Below, piece by piece: positions 38,111 through 48,889 of a stretch of DNA of 64,000 nucleotides (position 1 is the first letter of the stretch; every line of letters begins with the position of its first letter). Both the position numbers and the translations under genes were made by a program. The DNA comes from Isoetes taiwanensis. Lineage: Eukaryota; Streptophyta; Lycopodiopsida; Isoetales; Isoetaceae. The stretch covers positions 1,700,988 through 1,764,987 of the forward strand of contig JAJEKV010000060.1 of assembly GCA_021234155.1 (NCBI GenBank), written 5' to 3'. Under the pieces are notes generated by a model. It saw nothing but the letters and a program-made list of their open reading frames with translations, searched no databases and had not been told where the DNA came from.

Positions 38111-38599
38111 GTAGATCAATTTTGTGAGAAATGCTTAGCCCCTTGCAAGCTGATCAAATGGGTCATCATTTCCGAGCCAAAGCATAGCGATTCTTGATGG
38201 TATGCTTGTTGTTCTTGGAGCCAATCAATACATACTCGTGACAGTCCTTTTCTTACTTGAAGAGAATAGAAGACCCAAAAGTGAAAAGCTAGGTTGGATG
38301 AAACCGAGGTTTAATGATATGAAAGTTGCTTCTTAAGTTACGCCAGATTACGGAGGACTCATGCGATCTTGAGAATAGCTGGTAGGCTTAATTTTTAGTT
38401 CTAAAGCTATTTCACATTCCACCCCTCTAAAGGAAGGAAGCTTACGAATCTCATGGAAAAGGTCTGGAAATTCTGCCAAAGATCTGACAATCCTTAGGCA
38501 GGTATCAGTGCCTTACGTTTATCTGAAGGTCTATAGGCCAGCATAATGGCTTATAAGGAGCTTTCTGGCGTATAGCTTTAGCTAGCAGTTTGATGGACA

Positions 38600-39000
38600 T
38601 AAAATTTGCATGCACAAGTTGACTGATTCACAATAGTTATCACGGGCTCCATTAAGCGTTGAAGGTAACTTCTCTCTTCTGTAGTCTATGTTGGCTTTGC
38701 GGATACCAAAAATTCATTCAACAATGAGAGTCATACTTGCCAATATCCATCAAATTCGGCACCCAAGCAAGTACGGTGCCGCGTGTCCATTTGCATCTTA
38801 GATTGATCGTGACCATGAGTATGCTGACCTGCTTAGCTGGAAATATGAGGCCTCGGTCGGGATCTTAATGGTTCAAAATTTGTAAGACTGGGCCATCCTA
38901 GGGAAGCAAAATTATGTGTACTTCAGTATCCATAAAATTACAAAGAGCTTCTTGTCTACTTGACCTATGGTGGAAATAATGTGTGACTTCCGGCATGTAG
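38600..39000 (-). pseudogene. Probable gypsy protease / pol N-terminus
   Basis: Located where the aspartic protease should be, upstream of RT. The - strand has short readable stretches such as ALCNFMDTEVHI (about 38925) and DRGLIFPAKQVSILMV (about 38845). The DTG/DSG catalytic triad could not be identified with confidence, so the call rests on position. Confidence 0.35.
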
Positions 39001-40914
39001 GTTTCTATAAATTTTACGCAAGGATATGGGGCAGCATACCCAGTGAATGTACTGGGCCTCCTCCCTCGGCAGGTTGTCTTTATCTCAAGATCGTCCCGGT
39101 CGAGGTAGGCCATAGCTCTGGCGTGACATAAGGAACAGTGCATGAAGTGTCGGGCCGTATCCCCACCTATATGCGCCTTATCTCGGCCCGAATTCTGCGA
39201 ACCTCTTGGGAATAGGCGTAAGAGGTTCCCGGGCTTCCGCTTCTGACATTGTTTGCTTGCTCAGTAGTCAAAGTGACTACTTTCACGAGCCACTCGGAGA
39301 GTTGTTCTGGCGAGAGGGCCAGGACTTGGCGGCCGGAGGTTTTGTAAAGGTGTGGACGATGCGTGGAGCTGCCGAATAAGGAAGCGAGGACAAGCGAATA
39401 CTTGGTTTCATGGTGTGTCCTTCCTCGAGGGCTCAATGCCTTAGCCTGGAAGCCTCTATGGCGATTTTGGAGTCTGGCTAACCATCCGTTTGATTGATGG
39501 GGAGCCAATCCTTCAATATAACCCTCTCGGCTCTTTTCATTTCATACGGGTATATCTGACCTCAGCGCTAAGCGCTCATCGGTCTTAAGCACAGGCAGTC
39601 ATACCCATACGCTCCGACCCACCTATAAAAGGTGCGAATCTGGCGGCATTTGTGCGCCCGCGAGGCACATAATGTGACTTAAATGCCTTGGCGAACTTCT
39701 GAAGTTGCGCCGCTCGCCAGGATGCTTAGCCTAAGCATAGCCCTTCCACCAAATCACCAGGCGTCACAGCAGGTTAGCGGTGGCAACCTTTCTGTATCCT
39801 TCTCGCGTCATGCCATAGGACTTCCCAAACTCCTTCATTTCATCCAACCGGGGACTCTGCATTGGGCCGCCTCTGGATTTTCCATCAAAAGCTGGAGCCA
39901 ATTTCCTGTCTTCATATACTAGATATGAATTTGTATCAGATCTTCACGGTATTCATATCCGGCTTTGCATGATGACCAAATCTTGATGAATCAGAAGACA
40001 AGTGGTTGGCGTGAAATTAAGCTATCCTTAAAGGAACCGGTGGCGCTTAGCATGAGCCTCCTGCGATGCAGTCACGGAGCTAGCTCGAGGAGATAGGTAC
40101 ATTTGTCGCGATGGACTTCGGTAAATGCGCCGAAATAACTCAGGTCCATCTTACCTGGGTTTATTTAGCGTGATTTGGCATGCAAGCCACACCGACTGTA
40201 GTCCTTCCTTTGCCTTTTCATTAACATAGGTTCTTGTTGAGGAGTTAGCCCTCTTTGGAGTTGGAGATTATACTTAGCGTTCACGGTACCTTGAATCTAA
40301 ATGGAGCATGAAAAGGTATAAGCATATTTACTCTTAGATAAATTTACACAAATTGTATCATGTCGAACAAGGGGTAGAGAAAGAACCACCGAAAATTTAT
40401 TATTATAAGAGGAAAAACTTTCTAATACAGTTTCACACAAAGGTTAGTGCAATTATTATACAAAGATAACATACAAAACTGGAACTTGAGTGAACTCTAA
40501 GCGACATAAAAAAGCAGAAACTAGGAAGATCCGGCCTAGGGGTTATAAAGTCTGAAGAGTGAATAAGCGAACACTCCGCGCCGCAGCCCTAACAGGCTTG
40601 CTTAGCGTGCCCCGAACTGGACAATCAGCGGTTGGTATTCCCACGTTAGATAACAATGAGAAGATTGAAAAGCCTTGAGCATAGAAGAGTTACCCGCAGG
40701 ATGGTCGTTGGCGTCCTCGAAGCCTGCGTGCGGACATGCTCCAATAGTCCAGTGCATTTCGCATCTGTTTGAGGTCCTCGAAAGCTACTGTCCTAAGGAT
40801 GTTAACTATCTCAACCCTTTATTAGGGATCACCGAGGGTTCCCCGGTGGCCGGGGTTCCATCTCATAGCCTTCATCCACTCTGGATATTCTCCATATCTT
40901 TGGCCATAGTCCTG
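39001..40914 (-). other. Internal element DNA, gag-like candidates
   Basis: The - strand ORF at 39167-39508 (113 codons) contains LSPEQLSEWLVKVVTLTTEQ and may be part of gag or an upstream linker. No zinc knuckle is visible. The + strand ORFs at 39683-39922 and 40675-40992 oppose the element and have no signature. Confidence 0.3.
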
Positions 40915-42055
40915 GTGGGCGGGATCATCCCTCCTTACCATATGCGTAATCCTCTCCTCATATTCCAAGGTCTCTTACGCAGAACAATTTAGAATAGAAT
41001 GTAGGGTTGTATAGTTCTATAGATAAAACTTCAACAACTAGCAACACGCCGAGTAGGAAGAATAATTCGCGGTGTATTCATAAAGATAGTATTGCAATCG
41101 ATGGAAAAGAAAAAGATGTATCGTATTATAAAGTGGCTAAAGAATTTGCCAACCCAAAATTCCACAATCATCACGCAATATAAAAGTGCGTAGTACAACT
41201 AGTTGGAAACTGAGTCCTCCTCTTCATCAGTAGGCCTAGGGGGTGGTGGAAGTGATGGTGTATTGTGAAGTCACCCCGGGGGTCAACGTAAGCGGCCGCC
41301 AATAGATGCACAACCTAGGGTGGATAGGCAGCGGCCAATGAGACTCATAGTAAGAAGCTTCGTACGCTCATCCGGTATAATATCGACCTAGGGCGTGGGG
41401 GCAGATCGTCATACGAGTACGCAAATTAGCGTGCGGTGGGGGCTTCTTGTGCGGCGGTGTAAGAAGGCAGGAGGGCCCACCATGAAGCTTGACCTCGGCC
41501 TAAATCACGGGCTATAAAAGGACTTGCTCTGACCGAAGTGACAAAAGCGGGTAGGTGGTTGCGATACGCTTCCCATGCGGGGTCTCTCGTGCCAGCCTCC
41601 TTATCCAAATCATGGAAACCTCCTCTTCCCTTAAGTTCTTGCTGCTCCTCCTTCACATGGCGGGGTTATGATATAAATCCTCTCCCCTCATCATCAGGGC
41701 AGGAGACCTCAACCATATTGATATTTGGGGCGTGAGGTCCCATGGCCCGTGAAGGCATGCGGTGAGGCGAGAGCTGGGCTCTACATCCGCGAAGTCGAGA
41801 GTCGTAGCAATGTCTCGGCCCGAGGGTTCGATGATCTCTTGGTGAGCTGGAGCGGCTGGCACCTGCAGGTAGCTCAATAGAAGTGAAGTCGATGAAGTCA
41901 TCCATCTGATACTCTGCCAAGCTCATAAAGCCTGGTCTTTCACAGCTTGCCCCTAAATCGACCACCATGATAAGTCGGATAATATCATCCGGGGAGAGAC
42001 CATTTGCACCCTTGGTGATAGATAGCTACGGAAGGAGCATCCAACCCCCGGAAAC
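40915..42055 (+). repeat. Left arm of a long inverted repeat (about 1.15 kb)
   Basis: Reads as the reverse complement of 42960-44115 with moderate divergence. Matching blocks include ATCATCCCTCCTTACCAT, CTATAGAACTATACAACCCT, AAAGATAGTATT / AATACTATCTTT, GCGTAGTACAACTAG, GGTGGATAGGCA, GAGGGCCCACCATGA, CTATAAAAGGACTTGC, ATCATGGAAACCTCCTC / CCATGGAAACCCTCCTC, CAACCATATTGATATTTGG, GTAGCTCAATAGAAGTGAAG and CTTGGTGATAGATA. It lies wholly inside the gypsy element. Confidence 0.85.
41511..41527 (+). promoter_or_regulatory. TATAAAAG-type motif in the left arm
   Basis: GCTATAAAAGGACTTGC on the + strand. The same motif appears on the - strand at 43489-43507 and in a diverged form at 42872-42889, so it is conserved between the arms while the flanks have drifted. 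Promoter activity is an inference. Confidence 0.45.
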
Positions 42056-42959
42056 GGGGAGATCGTAGCGGCGATTCAAGGCAGGCCTCCGTTTCCAGGA
42101 CGCGCAATTTTGGCACTCCAAAGAGGCTGCTTTGGAAGCCTATTTGGTGGCACTTTGAGTGGCCTTCAATCACTGCGCTGATTCATGCAAAGAGGTACCA
42201 TTATGCCAAAAGGACTTAGCCTGCATGAGGATTAGGGGGAGCATCCATGTATGCATTAGGGTTTTTTCCCATTGGCATATTTTCAAAAAAGCCTTTTGTT
42301 TTAAGTAGAAGTTGTATTGAGAACCTTATATTTTATTTTAAATACCGAGCATTACTAGCGACTCCCAGTAATGTAAAAGAGGTTTAAAAAGGGTTTTTGA
42401 GTATGTACTCCAACTTGTTCTCTTTCATTTCCTTACTTCCTCCTCCCTTAAGCGCCATGGCATGCGTGACATATAAGCACAGGTATAGCGGGGAGCAATG
42501 GGATCCATAAGTCCCTTTAAAACTCTTTGCAGCACATACTCTACAGCCTTAGAACCTCCTTGCCAACAGCTGCACCGGCATCCGGATTATCACCCGGTTC
42601 TAGATTTCTGAGGGGAGGAGATGCTTTCTCGTGTATTCCTCTTAGGGATCCTCCCAACTATATACACAGGCTGGGGTAGTGGGAGATATTGAGAGGAGAC
42701 ACTCATGCATATGATATAGAGGAAACTCCAGATGGGGCAAACACACGCGTTGTCGCGGCCATCGAGGCGACAATATCTTTGGTTGCCTTAGCCCTAGCCA
42801 TCGCATGGACAATATGTCGAGGATGAGAGCACGCACGTAGGAAGGCAAGCGCACGAGTCTTCAGGAGGGAAGGCAAGACTTTTATAGGCATAAATGCGCC
42901 CGTTGGAAGCGGAGTTAGCGGAAGAGCACGCCATGTGTAGGGAGCAAGGCTGTAGGTTT
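42056..42959. other. Spacer of the long inverted repeat
   Basis: About 0.9 kb between the two arms with no convincing open frame. It contains a third TATAAAAG-CTTGC-like motif on the - strand at 42872-42889, close to the right arm. AT content rises near 42270-42360. Confidence 0.45.
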
Positions 42960-44115
42960 GCCGGGGAGTTGGATGCCCTTCGGTTATCTATCACCAAGGG
43001 CAGAATATCTTCTCTGGATGATGATATGCGGACTTATCACATGGTGGGTTTGGATTTAGAGGCTGGCGTAAAGACCATGTGCTTTATGAGCTTCGCGAGA
43101 GTATTGTATGGATGACTTCATGGAAGCTTCACTTCTATTGAGCTACCTCGGAGGTCGCATTGTTGCTCGATTCAGCCAGAGACTGCTCCGAACCAGCGGG
43201 GACATTTACTCGCGACTTGGGACCATTGTCGCGGGCGGCCTCATTATCACGGATGCCTTCGCGGCTATGGGACCTCCGCGTCCCAAATATCCAATATGGT
43301 TGAGGTTCCTGGGGTTAGGATGATGAGGAAGTTTATATCATAACCTGCTCATGTGAAGGAGGCGACAGAACTAAGGAAGAGGAGGGTTTCCATGGATTTT
43401 GGATAAGAGGTGGCCACATGTGGAGACCCTTGGAAGATTATCGGGTAACCATCTTGCGGATTTCTTTTTATCGGCCTTTAAATGAGGGGCAAGTCCTTTT
43501 TATAGCGGGGATTTGGGAAGTAGGGCTGGAAGCTCATGGTGGGCCCTCAGGTGCTCTCTCTACAGCGGCCGGGCACAAGCTCCCCAGATGCGTTTACTTA
43601 TGTACTTTCGTCTGCGGCCGGGATCTGCCGCGGCGGCCTAGGAGTCGGAATATTGCATACTGGATGAGCATGAAGCTTCTTGGCGACCGTGGCGTTGCCT
43701 ATCCACCCGAGGTTGCATCTATTCGCGGCACCAGGTGGACCCGGGGTGACTCTGTGCGACCGCAAGCCGCCTCCACCACCCCTGAGCCTCACGGATGAAG
43801 AGGGAGGACCTAGCTCTTAAACTAGTTGTACTACGCAATTTTATATTGCGTATGATTGTCAGGGGTACCCCAGGTTGGCAAATTCTTTGCCACTTTATAA
43901 TACGATACATCTTTCTTTCCATCGATTGTAAATACTATCTTTATGAGATACAATTGGGGTATTCACCTTCTATCATGTGTTGCTAGTTATTTGAAGTTTG
44001 GGTCTATAGAACTATACAACCCTCACGTACCATTTCAATTGTCTTTACTTGAAGAGACCCGCTTTGGGAATATGAGGAAGGATTCTGAGACATGGTAAGG
44101 AGGGATGATCCACGG
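42960..44115 (-). repeat. Right arm of the long inverted repeat
   Basis: Reverse-complement counterpart of 40915-42055. The + strand ORFs here (42894-43115, 43108-43323, 43418-43798) are in different frames from their counterparts in the left arm, so they are not conserved as proteins between arms. I do not call them genes. Weak similarity may continue beyond 44115. Confidence 0.85.
43489..43507 (-). promoter_or_regulatory. TATAAAAAG-type motif in the right arm
   Basis: On the - strand CGCTATAAAAAGGACTTGC, matching the + strand motif in the left arm. The two motifs point towards each other across the spacer. Confidence 0.45.
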
Positions 44116-45904
44116 CCTCTGGAAGAGGCTTCATATCCGGGGAAAGGCTGTGTGGACCACCCCGGAACTTGCGGATTTCATGAGCCATGAGTAGGTAAGA
44201 ATGCAGATGGGGCTTCCTTTGTGGGGCCGGGTTATGTAGGCGTCCTTAGGTCTTGAGTCTTAGCTAGCAATGGTGAGGGCTATCCGCATTGCATCTCCAT
44301 TTGGTAGTATTCTTGCCAAAAAACTCGTGATCTTTAATTTTTCTTTATCTTGTACCCGATTTTTGGGCCATGGCCTTCTTCACGGTGCTTAATGTAATTA
44401 CCGTGTCCTTGAAGTAGGTATTAGTCGACCCACTCCACGATGCCTCAGGTCTTGCGGGTTAATTTGCTCCTGAGAGCCCTCTCCTCTTCTTCTAAAAACT
44501 TCTCGGATTCTCGCCCGAGCTCTCCTCGGATCTTCTTGAACACAGGCAAAATGTGGGCTAAGCCCGTGAAGCTGACTGGTGCAGCTAGGGCAGCTGAGCC
44601 ATATCCATCTGAATGGTTGCCGGATAATCTATCTTGCGATGCTCGAGGATTTCTCCCCGGATAAGCTGTGGTTATCCTCGTCCCAGCAGTGGGGAACCTC
44701 AATTATACCATCTATGGCCGGCAGCTAGTCCCAGAATCTGCATTATTCTCTTCCCACAGAGCATGCGTATGCGCTTGGCTCAATCTCCGATGGTCATCTT
44801 CCTTGGCCAAACCTACGTCTGATCGGCCGCATACACGATGTCCTCCTCCCGAGGAATGCCCCTCTTGTTCAAGAGAGGATAGAACTTAATCGGCATCATG
44901 ACCATGTCATGTTGCTCCGACGATGAATGTAGGAGGTTGGCCCAGGTTCGGTAGGATCAAAATGGCTCACAGTGATAGATAGGATAGGGAGAATCCTATC
45001 ATTATTCTCGAGCCTTAGGTTCACCAACTCATCAAAAGGATGTCGATGAAATGGGATACGTAGCCGTATGTAGGCGATCATGGCATAAAATCCTCCCGCG
45101 ATCTTTGAGGGTAGAAGGGTCAGGAGCACTCTTGGCAGTGCGGGCCATGAAATTTGAAATTCTGCGGTATAAGAAGGCCCGAGGTAGTGAAACTGCGAAG
45201 GAGGCGGCTAAGGCGCTAGAGTTCACCAAGGCCCAAAGGGTGAAAGCAGTCAAATCAGGTGTGATGGCGGCTCTGGTCGAAGAAGCCCAGTGAAAGCGAA
45301 GGCGAGATAAAGACAAAAGAAATTTGAGCAGTGGAGTTAACTTTTGAAATTTTAAAATTTTCCTTATTAACTTTTAATTTTATTTATTATAAAATAATTA
45401 TCTGGCCCGAAATCTTGAAACTTATCTGGTCGGTATGCATTTGCATTATCACGTGCTTAAAGCCTCATTGGGGTCGTCGGAATGGCGGCCGAGGATTGAC
45501 TGGCGGGCCAGCGTTGTTGACTCAGTCTATGCGGTCGGTATGCATTTGCATTTCGGCCCTTCATGCCGTGGTACCAAGGCGATAAAATAGCCCGGCGCTA
45601 GAGTTGGTTCGGTACGCCCTTGACCATTTTTCGTAGGAGCGGCGGTTCACAAGGAAGTATTTGAGTACCTTGGAATCAGTGGAACCACCTTCTCGAGTCT
45701 TTTGAGCTACCGCGATATTTACATTTCTTTCAATCTTGGGCCCTCCGATTGGCCTATCCTCTTTGAAGTTACAATTTCCTAATTTAACCTAACAGAACCA
45801 AACATGAAGAGGGCTAACAACACGATAACCAGCCTCCTCCCTTTCTTTGGTACTCACGAGGTCCCAGTGTTTGGCGGTCTTTATGATTTAGAACAGCAGA
45901 AATC
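44116..45904 (-). other. Internal element DNA, presumed gag region
   Basis: On the - strand, 44702-44445 contains a charged helical stretch (RGELGRESEKFLEEEERAL) that could be gag. The frames at 45032-45316 and 44896-45129 have no motif. The + strand frame at 45051-45293 is Ala/Lys-rich (SETAKEAAKALEFTKAQRVK) and is open on the strand opposite to the element. A 19-bp direct repeat (GTCGGTATGCATTTGCATT) is at 45429-45447 and 45534-45552. Confidence 0.3.
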
Positions 45905-45921
45905 TGCGGCTCTGACTCTAT
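45905..45921 (-). other. Degenerate primer-binding site of the gypsy element
   Basis: Directly inside the 5' LTR the - strand reads TAGAGTCAGAGCCG, similar to the plant initiator-Met PBS (TGGTATCAGAGCC). The partial match is at the correct place for - orientation. Confidence 0.5.
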
Positions 45922-47422
45922 TGTGGCGGCTCACATAACATGCTCGACCACCGGACGTATATCACGAGGACTTTCCCTCCATGGCGACCAATTAGCCACA
46001 GCGGAACCCTCCCGTCTAACTTCGGTAGTCTATAATAAGGCGGCTCAAGTGAAGGACCTGAGAGGGTCATTCATTGCGCCTTCAATACCGACTCCTAAAT
46101 CGCGGAGCATGAATACAAGGGTTAGCACACGGCGCAAATCACATATAAATAAGCGCACGGTGGCACATCATCAAATACCAGCGGCAAAGAATATGCATCT
46201 AAAACTAGAAAGCTTACCCAAACCTGGGTTTCCTGCAGCTCGGACTCGATTAGGAGATGGTGGCCGGTTGGGCCTCGAGATCGGCGAGGCCCGGAGTCTT
46301 GGCGTGGCGTTAGGCTGGCGCAGAGACATCGGCTAGGGTTGTCCCTCCGTAGCTCTACATGCACACTTCGCGGATGGGTCCGATTCCTGTATGGCCGCTG
46401 CCAGAACGCGTTCAAGGTATCCTCACTTATTTGAGCCTACTCCGGGTTCACTTATTTTGAGTCAGATGAAGGAAGCGAGGTCGAGCGTCCTTCGGGATCC
46501 GGTGGTGTGATGGGTGAGCTGAAGGACGATGCGGCGTGGCTGACCCGCTATCCGTTGGAAACTTACTCACCCTAAATCTACTCAAAGTGCATGTTTTATA
46601 CGGGTCACACCACTACACACCAGTGTGCTCCGGACCTGCGACCTCCCGTGGCATTTATCATTTCTTGTGGAGTCAGGAGCCTTTAATATACGTCTGAGAA
46701 CCCACCCCTACTTCACCTTTGTGTGCTTTTTATGCAATTTTAAGCGGACCGCCATCTATGGCGGTGGGTTCTTGATACACTGACGATTTACTAGGGTAAA
46801 GGAAGTACTAGGAGCATTCTATACTCCAAACTCGAGAGGCCTCTACCCCCCTTTAATCCTTGTTTCTTGGGCAGGCTAGCCCGGCTCATAGAGACATCGA
46901 CCATCCCATATGAGCATCATTCTTGATTGAAAGCCATTTCCCCAGTGATACCAAAGAAGAGGTTAATCTCACTTTAAAACTATCGAGAGAAGAATACGAG
47001 TATTATTCTACGGTACAACTAAACACACTAACGAGTTTGGTGGACCCAGATTTGTCAAGGGGTGCCATGAGAACATCTTGAATTACTTAACCTTGTGGAA
47101 GGGTGTTTAGCGATCTGGGGATGAACAACAAGCCCATTTCACTGGCCTCGGTACTCACGGCGCTTTCTTGAATGCGAGGTAGGTGAAATGAGAATGGCCT
47201 CCTTTGGTTAGCCCTAGTTTAGCAACCCTCATCTTGGCCACGGGTTATGCCGTGTGCGGTAGCCTCCACTATTGATATCTTATCTTGAGTAAGCTAGATG
47301 TTATCCTTTATAATTAAGTTAACATAGCTAATTAAAACCATTGTGGCCAACCCCTAGGTTTGTCATACGGGCGATACCTATCTAGAAGTGGCGTGGCGAT
47401 ATAATTACTTGGAGCGTCCGTA
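45922..47422 (-). repeat. 5' LTR of the chromovirus-type gypsy element
   Basis: Direct repeat of 33371-34933 (about 1501 against 1563 bp). It starts TGTGGCGGCTCACA on the + strand and fades out after TTGGAGCGTC near 47420. The outer edge has drifted, so no target-site duplication can be recognised. Confidence 0.88.
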
Positions 47423-48479
47423 ACCCGAGCAAAATGCCTAATATCTCAAAATCGGACTATACAGGTAAATGTGCACGGAATAAGCGAGGAGTGCAACACC
47501 AAGTCACAACGAAATCTATCCCAGCAAAGGCATAACACTTAAGAAGAAAAAGGATGGCGAGGAAGTTTTAGCGTAGGTATGGCTTAAGCGTAGTCGAAAT
47601 TATTAGTTGCTACTCTTTAAAATACGATATGAATTGAGAAGCTCAACTGTGGCAAAAGCCTAGGAAAACTTTGCAAAATGGATGGATCTGCGACCAGGGA
47701 CCAAGATCCCAACAAAAGAGCGATTTAAAGGGAATCATTCAAAAAAGAAAGCAAAGAAAGATAGTGCAGTCTGAGCGAAGGGCTTAGCCATGGAATAGTG
47801 AAATAATATGAAAAGGGAGCAAAGCAACGGTAGCGGAAATCCGACCAGGAAGCGCTATACGATCAGAATACAAAGGCCATACCTAAAGCGAAGCTATGGC
47901 TACTTCTTGGTAGAGATCTTAGAGACTTAAAGATGCGTCCATCTCTCGAGCCAATATTTTACGTTACATCTGATCTCGCTCAAATGTCGCGGGATGGCCA
48001 GGGAATTCTGACGGCCCGGCCAGTTTGGGCGATCCTGACATATACTAGGCATATCTTGCGGCATATCTGGATATGCCCACATACCACATAAGCGAGGTTT
48101 GCCCCAGGGGGCAGCAAAAAATTGGATAAGGAAAACAATTTCAAAAGATCAATTTCTTCTTATTGTGAGAGAAAACGTTACAGTTTTCATGCAAAGACAA
48201 AGATCAGATGTAATGGCCTTGAAGAAGAAAAATTTGCATGAAGGGAACAATTTCAAATTACCATCGAATTCTGACTTAGAACCTCTACCAGCTTCTCTTC
48301 GCCCGGTGATTCTTTTGCTTGGACCTGGCTTTCGGTGATTGCTAGACGAAGGTGGTGATTTGTGCATTGCCCAAGTTCCTTGGCAGACCCTATGCCCCAA
48401 CGAGGAATCCTGAGCCTAAACATGTTTAGAACATATCACACTTTAGGACATTGCCACTGTGACAGGGAGGCTGCTAAGG
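47423..48479. other. Intergenic between the LTR element and TMA7
   Basis: No recognisable gene. ORFs at 48099-48338 (+) and 48149-48400 (-) overlap antisense and carry no motif. Confidence 0.4.
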
Positions 48480-48640
48480 GACGCCTCACATGTGAGCGGC
48501 AAAACTTGCCGGACGTCAAGCCGTTCAAGACACTCACAGTCACAGGCCTCCGGCGGTCGGGGAGACGGCCGGCTCAACGTCAAACCGGCCGTCTCAAATT
48601 TCGTTCATGTGAATGCGTTTTCATTTACATGTGAGGCGTC
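48480..48640. repeat. Nested perfect inverted repeats upstream of TMA7
   Basis: Outer arms GACGCCTCACATGT (48480-48493) and ACATGTGAGGCGTC (48627-48640), 14 bp perfect. Inner arms GAGACGGCCGG (48562-48572) and CCGGCCGTCTC (48585-48595), 11 bp perfect with a 12-base loop. A third small stem CGGCAA-AAC-TTGCCG follows the first outer arm. The whole 161-bp segment can fold back on itself. It may be a small MITE-like foldback element or a structured promoter segment 250-410 bp before the TMA7 start. Confidence 0.85.
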
Positions 48641-48740
48641 TCTAAGGGAAGCAAAACCGTGCGATCTAATTGGTCGGATTCTTTTTTAGGCGGTTGAGCG
48701 TGCGCAAGATCCACGTAAGCTTAACGTTGTCCGTCCCATG

Positions 48741-48750
48741 GCCACGTCAG
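48741..48750 (+). promoter_or_regulatory. CCACGTCA bZIP-type element upstream of TMA7
   Basis: GCCACGTCAG contains the ACGTCA core bound by plant bZIP factors, about 140 bp before the start codon. A second ACGT core (CCACGTAAGC) lies near 48712. The role is inferred from the motif only. Confidence 0.35.
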
Positions 48751-48889
48751 ACGACGGCGGTAATCCCTACGGTGGTAATTCTTACTGCGACCGTCACAGT
48801 AATTGTATCCCAATAAGGCGCTAAGACTAGAAGCCTTCGGCGGCCGATTCTTCTTCGTCTTCGTGCGTCCTCTCTTGCAATCCGGCGCC

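Larger units (their letters stand above)
33371..47422 (-). mobile_element. Ty3/gypsy chromovirus-like retrotransposon, about 14 kb
   Basis: Two long direct LTRs enclose about 11 kb of internal DNA whose coding strand is -. From high to low coordinates the internal part holds a poorly readable gag region, a long inverted repeat (40915-44115), then pol: protease about 39.0-38.6 kb, RT about 38.1-37.75, RNase H about 37.45-37.1, integrase about 36.8-35.86 and a chromodomain remnant about 35.79-35.64. This order (RT, RNase H, integrase, chromodomain) defines the chromovirus lineage. All frames are broken, so it is not autonomous. The internal region is about twice the usual chromovirus size, which the inverted repeat and nested insertions may explain. 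Confidence 0.85.

Noticed and set aside
42894-43798. Three consecutive + strand ORFs in the right inverted-repeat arm
   Set aside because: The matching left arm does not conserve these frames, the strand is opposite to the element's coding strand, and no domain is recognisable.
48099-48400. Overlapping + and - ORFs before TMA7
   Set aside because: Antisense overlap, no motif, and not connected by plausible splicing to any gene.
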